Of a stretch of 64,000 bases of DNA, positions 49,901-61,900 are shown in pieces. This stretch comes from Cheiracanthium punctorium. Its lineage: Eukaryota; Arthropoda; Arachnida; Araneae; Cheiracanthiidae. Positions within the stretch are counted from its first letter, which is position 1. Each line of letters starts with the position of its first letter. The translations under genes and the position numbers were made by a program. The stretch is taken from positions 744,001 through 808,000 of the forward strand of contig JAWZYV010016956.1 in the NCBI GenBank assembly GCA_038373885.1, written 5' to 3'. The notes under the pieces were generated by a model. The model saw only the letters and a program-made list of their open reading frames with translations, was not told where the DNA came from and did no database searches.

Positions 49901-52900
49901 CCTGGTTCTATTGCTCGATTCCTAATACTAGAAGGTATACATAAAAGAATATCCCAGCTTTGAAGAGCTACAATTACAAAGCTATAGAAAATATAATATT
50001 TAATGGAAATTAAAAGTAACATTCTAATGCATGCTTAATGTGACCACCTATCACTACCTATCCATAACCAAGGGGAGGGGAGTAGGGTTCACCCCACCCC
50101 CTCCATATACATTTTCAAATGTATGTATTACAAAAGAATATTTCAAATGTATTGTATTTGCTTTTTTGAATCACGAAACATAACCTTTCATGTTTGAGGT
50201 ATTCTTTTGTGAACAATAAATGTCTTTGAAAACATGGGCAAGGAAGAGCTGAAAGGTGGATGCAAGTGTTGCCCCACACGTCCCTTTTTCCTGGGGGTTG
50301 ATCATATAAACCATGCATAATTTTTGTAAACTTTCAAATGCTAGTATTTGTTTAATTTGTCCAAAAGTGTTATATCTTCTTTAGCTTTGCAGTTGTAACC
50401 CTCCAAAAAGCAGTTAACTCACTGGTATGTCAGCTGTTTCCAGGATAACTTCAGGGACGTGCCCGGGAGAAAGCTCTTTGGATATCGTGTCTTGCAACCT
50501 TTTGACCAGATTCTCGCTGAAGGGATGACCGCTCCTCATCTTCAAGAACAGCACAGCTCGCTCGTCTCTGCTTGCATTGTACTGAGCCACGCAGAGACTG
50601 TTTTCTATTTCCGGAAGGTGTCAACTGCGAAGAAAGAGAAGAGATTGAAATAACCATTCTTTTATTTTTCAAATGAATTACTATATCAAACTAAATCCTA
50701 TTCCCGAATTATTAAACTAAATAGTGATTTTCTCATTACTGTGTGTGTATACATAGTATTTTATACTTATCACCCGGTGCTCACAAACTTCTTTACATTG
50801 TTATTTTTATTATAACAATCTGGAAATGAGTAAGTACTTGATGAAAAATTTCCAACTATTATAAATATTTATTTATTTTTCCGATAATAACTTTCTGGTC
50901 AATTTTTTAAAAACTTTTCTTCGTGAATATTAACTAGTGTGAACTGTGTGCTTGTACCTAGTTTCAAAATGAAATAAAATTAACGTAATGCAAACAAGTG
51001 CACGTGACATTCGACAGTAAGTTGGATGATCCAATAAACTTTCGAAATTTGCCCGCATACCAAGGACTCAATTGGAAGGGGGGGGGGTCCAGGGGGCCGG
51101 AACATCCCCCGAAATTTTCATTTTTGTTACCAAAATGATAATGATACGGTCTTTTTGTGAAAAATTCAGCCTTTTTTACCTTTCGGACCCCCCTCCCCCG
51201 CCCAAATTGTTTTTCTGGATACGTGCCTGCCGCATACCCGAGGAGATATGAATGATTTTTTAATGCGTTAACAGTTCACCACTTTTACAGTTGTTTGAAG
51301 CGGTGCCATAAGAAGGAAATTTTGATTATTTAAAATGTACTTAGGGTATGATTACTCATTATTGATGTGTTTCGTTAATATGGTTCAAATGATTAATTAT
51401 CGATTAAGTTACAAATGATTAGTATTTAACTTTAGTAATTAATCACGAATTTGATTGAAGTAATTTTAGAAAATGCTTTTGTGTATCAGAAATAGTGAAT
51501 CCTTATATAGATTTTTGAGGTTCGTCTTGCTTTTCGTCTACTTTGATATCCGTGATGTATTCTGATTTTTGCTAAAACATTACTTAATTTATGCTTCTGA
51601 GCTATGAGATTTCAAGTTGTTCCTCATTTATCAATGACTTTCTTCAACTTCTGAGCTTTTACGATATTTTATATTACTACTTATATTATAGTAGAAAAGA
51701 AAAAAAATCAAATAATGCATGAAAACTATACTGGTGTAATGTGCAATTGTGCATGCTGCAGATTCTATAATACGGTGAATCTAGTTAGTTTTAAATTCAG
51801 TTTCATTTTTATTTGATAAAACCACAAATGCCAAGAGAGAGGTTGTAGTAAAAATGAAGAACTTACCAATGTTATAAATTTCAGAGCTACCAAATCGAGT
51901 TCCTTTTGGTTTCAGAGTATCGTCACTGGCAAAGAATAAAATAAGCATTATAAATGAACATTTGCAAGTTTACATGTCATGCAAACGAGATCAAAATGTG
52001 AAGACATGAATGGAAAATGACAACAAAAACTTGCTGCGATTACTTTTTGTTACATAAAAATATTGCAATAAATTTCAATTTTTCATGATTAAATGAAATT
52101 GTCTTATTATTTTTCTGTATCCGAAAACACTAAACAAAACTAAAAATAAAGCACTCTACACTATGACAAAATTTTCTGATATGTTTTTTGAGTTAGTGTT
52201 AGAAATATAGACGTCTAAATAACCATCTATCTAGAAGATGCTTAATGCGTACCTTCAATTCAAAAATTTTTTCTTTTATTTTCAATGCAAAATTATTAAT
52301 GTAAGGCATTTTTGATGTATTCGTAAATATGTTTTTTATAAAATAAGGTAATGAATTATTTAATAATTGATAAGAAAATATTCCGAAATATATTTTGAAC
52401 AAAGGCAACTAAGCGAACTTGTCGCCAAGCTTTATTTTCTCTTATGTGATTAAATATGCTGTTTGAAAAATATTTTGGTGGTTACATTTTATATGAATAT
52501 CTAAAAAACAACATGATTCATACATATTCGTACATTACAACGAAAGACTTTTTAAAATATTGAGTAAGACGAGAAGAGACGTGGTAACATTTTGAAAAGT
52601 GGAGGGGGGCGGGGCGAGAGATTGTTTACGACTAAATAAATAAATAAATAAATAATAAAAATATGAGAAGCACTATTTTTCAAATCTGCCATTTGGACAG
52701 TGTTTACTGCAACAAATTTAGCTACTAAATACAGATTTTCTCTCCACAGTTCTATGCACAAAGTCTTTTAATTGAGTCCAGATGGATTTTTGCAGTGTAC
52801 GGTTTAGTATTAGAAATGTTAGGTATTTTTCCGTCATGTTCGTGAGTAAATACGTTTTCACTTTTCTAAGAGCCCCGAAAGATCTTTCAGCTGAAGCTGC

Positions 52901-55900
52901 AGATGAAATCTACAGTGGAGATCAATTTACAAGTTAAACACTTCATTATGAGCTTCTTAATCGTAACTGACTTTCCCGACAAGTTCTTGCACATATCAAA
53001 TGATGACACTAGCTTTCAGGTATTAGAAAATAATGCTTTAAACGCGCACTGTAGTTTCTCCACTGGAGTACATCAGAATTCAAAGATATTTTATCGAAAA
53101 AATTTTAAAGTTACTTCTGAGTTGAAACTAAAACTATAGTAATGTTTTAACTTCAGAAAAGGTAGGGAGCTAATTACAGTCATACCCTTTCTTCATGTAA
53201 AGGAAAGGTGAAACCCCCGATCACCCCCGTCGGTAGGTGCCTGAAGAAGAGGCGTTAGGGAAAATGTCTGCAATAGGCTCTCTATAAGCTTTTGATTCTT
53301 GTTTATTTACTTCTTACTTTTTTTTTTGTCCCTCGTATAACGCAATGCAAGTCATATGATTTCAATAACTAAGCTGTTTAATTTTATCTGAAACGATCCC
53401 AGACTTTACAAACTGGATTTAAAAATACCCCCCCCCCCTTTTTTTTTTTAAAGAGAAAAGGTAAGCGATTTACCTTCGTCCACATACTATAAATCCTCTA
53501 GTGACGGGATTGATTATGGCCAGATCTCCTACAGCAAATTTTCCTGAAATAAATTTGTTTTTAAATATATGATTAGAATTGAAATAAAAGCACATTAAGT
53601 ATCTCGTTGAATTAACTCTAAAAACATGATGCATAATTATATCTTTATTAATACATTTTAATAAAAATCCATATAGATATTTGGCCCATTATTATTTGTT
53701 TTTGTTTTTAATTTACTCCTCCAGCAATGAAAAGTCAATATAAAACAACTTTTATTAAACAAGAATTGATTAAGAGGTAAAATATTGAGCTTATTCTTTC
53801 AAAGTTTTGGAAAATCAATGCTCAGACAGATAATATTTTCAGAGTGAAAACTTACAGGAAGTTAAATGCCCCAGGCATTAACCGCATACTGGTAACTCAT
53901 TTTTCTGTCAAGATATGAAAGGGACTATAGCCCCTTTTCTTTAATGCATATCAGAAAATTCTGTTTTCAGTATACGACCAAATTTTATTAGCTGAACAAC
54001 AATTTTATGAGGTGAATGAGAGCAAGGTTAGCACAGTATCGAAAACATTAATATTCACTAGAGCTTAATATATATATCATCACGTACTGTAAGATTACGA
54101 ACGTAAAGATTTATTGAGGGTTAACTGATCAAAGAATAAAATTTTTATAAAGGATAACGTATAGAGAGTCAGGTGGGGTCCACTTTTTGCAAATTTCAAC
54201 TTCGTCAATTTTTAACTATTTTAACCACATGGAGAAACTTCTTATTAATTAGGGAGAAAACCGACCTTTTAAGGATACCTAGTAAAAACTACGTTTCCGT
54301 AGAATTCTTCTTCTTATTCTTTTTCAATTTAGGGGTGTGGTCATCTTACCCAAACAAAATCACAAAATTGAAAAGCCATTGACCAAACATTGAAGTAATT
54401 ATGACCACTTGATTTCTTTTAATACTTACTCTTACAACTTTTGTTGGAGGAATTGAGTATTCTATTCTTGTGATTAAAGTTATCCTGGTGTGGAAATAAC
54501 TGATACAAATTGGGTAATAAGGTAATCAATTGTACTTATTCAATCCTGTTCCCAAGATGAGTATTGAAAGTAACTTTTTTTTTTATAAAAAGAAATATAT
54601 TGACTGCAAGATTTTTTTTTTTTAAATTGAAAAAAAGGTGTTAATTAATGAATCTTGACCTTTCAAGAACAAAATAAAATCAAAATAACGAAATTAACGT
54701 CAGAATGAATGTTACAGGTTTTGGTATGTCGCCTGTTTTTATGATTAGTTGGTTATGAAAAAGTAACTAGTATTTGTTTTAAAGAAATGTTCATGGTCTA
54801 AATGAAGTTTTTGTATTTTTATGTCTCATTAATGTTTATTACAAACTCCTACCTGGTACAATTTTGATGTCTTGGAATGTACTTCTGACTCTGTTCACAG
54901 GCCATGAAAGTAAGTTTTGAGCATTTAAAAACTTTAAAAGTATTCAATAGCAAAATTTACATTCAATAATTTATTTTTAAATAAAAAATAACAAATAAAT
55001 AAAATATTTTAAATTATTTTTTAGTTTTTTGAGCGATACAAGAGAAGCATGTGTTTTTTTTAGGTCATTTCTACTGTGTTCTTACTCGTGGTGGTAATTA
55101 TCGTGTATCTCGGGGTAAAACGCGCACATTCAACTTCAAAAAATTACTTCATTTTTTTCGTGTGCATGTTATACACCGAATATAAAATGCACAACATAAG
55201 ATAAGTTTCTTCACATATTTCTTGACATAAATTAACAGCTGCGTGTTATATGCCGGGACTGGTACTTAAAAAAAATATGGCGTAATTACGATCATTGATT
55301 AAAAAATATTTAATTATGCTTGAAAAAACACAAACATCTCGGAAGCTCTTAAATACAATATCAACACACTTTTAATATAAATTTCTTTGCTTAAAAATGT
55401 TTCTTTTTGAGTCAAATAACTTTGAGCACAGAGCCGTCAAATCCGTTTATTGAAATTTCGACATGGTGTTTGTTTTTCTTGTTACAACCTTGAAAATACT
55501 GAATATTATGATGAAAGATACTTATAATGAAAAATAAGGTAATTCGGGGGAAGAAGCTACATTTAAGGATTTTTTTTTTTGCTTGCTAGAGACAAATTTG
55601 AAATGGCAGTGTAATGAAAAAAAAAAAAAAATCATGCATATTAATTGCTTTCCCATACATGAAAAACTATAATACACATATATTATAGACTGTGTAAAAT
55701 ATTATTTTAACTAACAAAATAGTTGATATCTTCATGTACTATTTTACACAACGTAATGCAATATTTTTAAAATTAATATTTGTAATGTAATATTAATTAA
55801 CAAAAAATGATAATTATTAAAATATTATAGTTATAATCACTAGTTTTTTCAGTTATATTTTACACTAAAATGTACAATATACGAAATGAAAAATAAACAT

Positions 55901-58900
55901 TTTAAAGTTCTTTTTTTCTGAGTTGTGTTGTGATTTCTCCCAAGTATAGGGTGAATATCGTGCACACGCTTATTTTCGTCTTGATGGATGGTTATGGCCA
56001 CGCCTGCTTGTTTTGAGTGTGTAACAGAATGTGGAACTCACTTATATTGCTAATACCTTATTTAAAATAAAACATCCGTTTATTAACATTAAACATCATC
56101 GATGGAATATTATATGGGTCTTACTCACCAGGTTAAATATTCACTAGATCCAAGATACGGCGATTAAAGATTATGAATTAAGATGAATTCTCAATATTCG
56201 TGTATACTGGGATGAGATTTTCGACACAAGATGATCAGTACTGCTACTTGTTCACGTAAAAAAAAAAAAAAAATTGTAGCAGCAAACTTGCGTCTTATCC
56301 CAAATTACCTTAGACTCTAAACTTTATTCCAAATATTTGTGGGAAAGTTTATCCGTAACACTTTTTAAAAATTCAGCTGGTGGTAATTACGACACCTTAT
56401 CTTAACTGAAATACCTGGAAATCTTTCAAAGTAAGTCTTTTTGAAAAGGCTCCTGTCATCGTCATTCCACATTCCTATCGGAAAGTATGGTACTGGCTTG
56501 TTGAGCACAAGCTCGCCGATTTCACCCAGTATTTCTTTTCCTAGACAACAAAGAATACAACTAAAAGTTAACATAAAAACAATTTATAGAGGGTGTCCTA
56601 AAAAGGTGGAAACCTTTCAAATTTAATTTTTTATCTATTAGAGATAAGTAAGCAGGGTAAATTGAAAAAAAGTTTTTAAAAAAATGTCGGAGATCAGACC
56701 CCGTCAAGAAAAAATGCCTCTCGTTCATTTATAAAAAGTTACACTTTTAAAATTAGTATACGATCCCCGTACAGTTAGTAAAATGGTAACGTAACATATT
56801 TTTTTCTTCTGCGGTATTTTGAATTTTTTTTTCACAACTTACATTGTCCACTTACTTCAAATAGATAAAGAATTAAAGCATGTTGCTACCTTATTTGGAT
56901 ACCCTGTATAACGAAACACTTGACGTAAATGTCGTATTTGTACTTATAGTTTTGTACAGAATATAATTAAAGTTGGCAAAACATAGTAAAAAAAAAAAGA
57001 AAAAAAAGTTCTTTTATTATTCTACCATAAAATACAAGTTTTTCGAGTTACCTTATTATATAAATGCTAAGTGCACCATTTTATTCTTTACTTTGTTTAT
57101 TTATGGTGCAAGGAAACTAATTAGTCATGCAGTGCCAAATCAAATGACCAAATGACATTAAGTAATTTTGAAAGACAATTGTCACAATTTTGAACATTAG
57201 TGCATGCTGCCTATAGATTGAGAAACTTATAAATTCTTTTATGTGCGCCACTTAAAGAACTATGAATGCCATCTGCACTAGTTTCATTGGTAAATAAATA
57301 GGCTATATTGTAAGCGCGACTAGCTAATTAAATTTCTTGGAAATCTTACCAAATTCACTGAAATCAGGGGACAAACAGAAATATGGATAAATAAGTCATT
57401 TTAACTCGAAGAAATTATAAACAACTGCAAGAGTCTGTGAAACAAAGGGAAAAGCTCTGTAATATTCGGTTTTTCTCTATTTTTTTTTTTTTTTGTTACT
57501 TAGTACACTCCTTCGAGTACTGGATTTCATAGTCAACATTCAATGTAAGTAACGAAGCATTCTGTGAAATCAAATAGCATCACCTTTTTGCCACATTCCT
57601 CGTTGCTCCAAGTGTTAGAGCGTATTAGTAATTACATTATTTTAACAAATTAATTAAATTTGAATATTTAAACATCAGTTTTACTTCATAATAAAATTTC
57701 ACAGTATTAAAAAGAGCAGTAAAATGTAATCAACTGACATTCTGCACATGCAATGGCTGTCGCTTGAAGTGTTCAAATGCCTTTTCCAATCTAGGGATAT
57801 TTGAGTATTGGATACCCTGTATAATGAAACACTTTCGACGTAAATGTCGTATTTGTACTTATATTTTTGTTCTGAAAATAACTAAAGCTAGCAAAACATC
57901 GCATCTTTTATCTACCATAAATCTTTTATTTATCTAACATAAAATCTTTCATTTATCTACCATAAAATTAAGTTTTTCGAGTTATATAAATACCCTGTAT
58001 AATGAAACTTTTGACATAAATGTCGTATTTGTACTTATATATTTTTGCACAGAAAATAATTAAAGTTAGCAAAACATTGTAAGAAAAAGAAAAAAAAATC
58101 TATCAATGTTTCCAGGCAATGTTTTGACTACTTAAGAATGGAGCATAACTTGAATGCTTTTGAAATTACCTGCTTCATCCACAACTGATATATCGGTTCC
58201 TAATGTCGGAACTGTAATTTCACCTTTGTAAATTCTTAAGGACAGCTCAAGCGAAAGACTAGTACCCAACAGCTCTGTTGAGCCTGCAGAAAAAAAAAAA
58301 ACAAAAAACAAAAAAAAAACAATGATATATTTATAAAGGGAGACGACTTCACTGACCATCAAGCCCAGCTGAAACTATTACAGATGCGAAATTTTAGGAG
58401 ATTATTCTTTTTTGTGATGACGGCATTAATTAGGAAAGGATTTTTTCCCCACATGTCCTTCAAATTTAAAAAGTGTGGGGGAGGGGGTTTGGAGACAAAT
58501 TTTCTTAAAAGTATTACTTTAAAATACAATAAATACAAATATTTAAAAACCGATATTAAGATTTTTTGAAATTCGTCCTTCAAAGAGTTGAGGGTACTAA
58601 ATGTGATTTCCAACCCCCTTTCATATCTGAAAGAAAAGGTTTTGTTCGCACATCACGCAAAAGCAACTAAATCAAAGCGTTATAGGGGGCAACTCAGCTT
58701 AAAGAATGTATTTTAAAATTTTTCAATATTTTGATAAGTTTGTAAGATTTTTGAGACAATCGTGTAAACTTCGATATCACTAAATAGCTGCCCTATCTAC
58801 TTTTGTAGATAATGTGAAGAAAAACGAAAATTTTGAATAGGAAATAGAACGGCCAATAACGCAAAAAATGTGCGTATAAGGATTTTACGCGCAGACAGTA

Positions 58901-61900
58901 TTATGTCTAGTTTAAACTGAAGTTAAATTAAAACTGATGTTCCCAAACTTGGTCCCTTCCTAAGCCCTGCAGATACAGGATAGTATACAACCCTGATGTA
59001 AGAGGGTGGCATTTACATTAACGTTGATACTTCGTCGTACTAGATTCCGCACGTGCCAACTAAGAAACTTCTTAAACTTCAGGTTTTTAACGATGATGTC
59101 TTCAGAAACCTTTTGTTACTTCTGAATGTATTATGGAAGTTTGTGTACTTTATTTTAAACGTTAAAAATAAGTAAACCTTCTTCTTCCGTCTGAGAAAGT
59201 GTTCTCAGCTATTCATGCATATAATAGTTTTAATGTGCTTACTTACCTAATTAACTAAGGTTTTAGATCAGAAAATTGCACTTAAATTTTTTGATAAAAC
59301 ATGGGAGAAGAACATTTTTGATAACTTTTGGGTGCTATAAAGTGATTTATTTATGCGTTTCACTATATGAAATTTAGTTCACTTAGAAAATGTCAATAAT
59401 AAAAAATTACTTTTGTTTAAAAACACTTGATTTTGTTTAATAATGACAATTACTTAATTTTAATAGCTTTGGTTATTTTCAAATGAAGACTTCAACTCAG
59501 AAATATTCCGTGGGACTTTATTTCAAAATCTGTGTCATGCGTAGATCCAGAGCCAGCTCTAGACTTAGGTCACCTGTGTGTGAAATTTCTATTTGGCTGC
59601 CTCTATCCAGTTAATAATAAAAAGTAAAAAGTATAATACAAAAATAACTTTAAAAAATAACATAATATAAAAAGAGAGGAAACGAAAAGGGAAACATAAC
59701 TAAAAATAATTCATTAGTGAGTTTGGTGAGCTCTGGGCAAATTCAACTATCAGATGATGTTCATCAATATACAGTTGTGAACCCTGTATAACACATTGGT
59801 CATTGGGAATTGTGACACCCTGTATAACACATTGGTCAGAAACGTCCGGAACTAAATACTGGGTAGATTTTTTTTTTTGTGATTTTTGACACTATATATC
59901 AAAATGTTTCCTTTAAAAGTGATGCACTTATCCCAACGCTTCTTTAACACTTCGATGTCTTTCTTGCTGAAATAATTATCAAAATATCAAATAAACGCTT
60001 CAGCTTCCGAAATGACTTTATCATTTGTACATATACGAATTTCTTACCTTAAAATATGCTTTTAGGACTTGATTTCATTATTCAATCTATCCAATAATGC
60101 TATGCGATATTCGCTATTGATGGTTTTTCCTTATTTAGGCCTTAATCAGAGTTGCCCACTGTTCCGGAATATAACTAACCACTTTTTGTAAACAGTAATA
60201 CTTTTAAAATACTCTTTCGAAATGGTCATCAACCTACTTGCTAAGCTTCTAAATTTTGCTATAATTCAAAGTACAAATTACTGTTTTAAAAAAGTGGTTA
60301 ATTATATTCCGGAGCAGTTGGCAACTCTGCCTTCATTCATTGCTTTTAACTCTAGCTGTCGATTTGATTCTGGAGTGAGTGTAATAATGAATCAACGTTT
60401 CTTCCATTATCTGATACCGTCGCAAAAATTCCTTTTATTCTGCACAAAGCAACTCAAAAACGGTGCTCTGAATAATCACCACGTTGTTATTTTAGTTCCA
60501 CTGTGAGCACACGCGATACTCATTTGGAAAACAGCTTTATCGTATCCAAGTGTTCGTGCAATATTGCATAACTGCCTTCGGATATCTTAAGATATCGGCT
60601 TTCTTGGGGTTTCAACACGAAATGTTTTCTCATGTAGTGTCCTTTGGACATTTTGAGCATTCAGAATCTTCGGAGTCTATACGATATCTTTTAAACTCGG
60701 CAAGTCGGACAGATACTTCTTTTCGGCGTAGTAGATTCCTTATACTTTCCAAGCCATTGCTGAGCTTGAACGATATTTTTATGAAGAAGTGTTTAATCAA
60801 CATATGAAATTCCTGCCCCCCCCTATTGTTTTGAAAATTTCAAAAGTAGTGTCATTCAAGCTTCAATATCTGTACAACGAAAGCTCGAAACTACACGAAA
60901 CTTTGACATCAATTTTTTGAAGTCACAACTATTTAATTCACATAAGGCGTTTTCATTTGTAGCTTCATTTGCGCGTTAATCCCGGGACTTTTTGACCGAT
61001 GATTTAAGGAAATACGCATAATCCTGCCTATTAAGACAGAAATATACGTAGGTTATACTGTTTTATATTAATTATGTATCGTTTAAGAAACGATACATAA
61101 CGTAAATATAACGTTATGCATTATTATGTTAAAACAATATTATGTATAAAGTAATTAAAAAACTTTGTAAAAAACACACATAAGAAGTAAAAGGAAAGAG
61201 GATACGCGTTTCGTTCAAAAATTGTTTTGAACTTCTTCAGTCCAAGCCCTTCGACGTAAAGAACACAGGGAACTCCTGTTCCCTGTATTCTTTACGTCGA
61301 AGGGCTTGGACTGAAGAAGTTCAAAACAATTTTTGAACGAAACGCGTATCCTCTTTCCTTAGTTCCCTGTGTTCTTTACGTCGAAGGGCTTGGACTGAAG
61401 AAGTTCAAAACAATTTTTGAACGAAACGCGTATCCTCTTTCCTTTTACTCCTTATGTGTGTTTTTTACAAAGTTTTTTAATTACTTTATCGTTTAACACC
61501 AGTATTTTGAGTGTTTTTTCAGTCAATATTATGTATAACTGGTGTTTCAACACCAAACTGAGTTGTTGTATGTGTAAAACATGTATATACATAATTTATA
61601 TGCATATAAATACTATGTATAACTGTATAAATTAACAATAATAAAGTAAAGTATCATTGTTAAATTATATTACGTATTGTTATATTAATAACAACAACTG
61701 ATGTCTTCAAAAACAAAAAAATTGTGATAAAATGACAACATTACAAAACTAAAGAAGTATAGTACTAATTTAGCTATACAGAACAAAAGTGAAATAATTG
61801 GATAACCTATAGCAGGGGCTCCCAATCTTTTTACAACTTTCTTTACCCCCTTGAAAGATTTTTTTCCTTCAATGGACCCCCTACTTTTTTTAATACATAA

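Noticed and set aside
50451..50672. 73-codon minus frame over the AACS exon at 50.5 kb
   Set aside because: Wrong frame: the conserved AACS residues (SLCVAQYN and so on) are in another frame.
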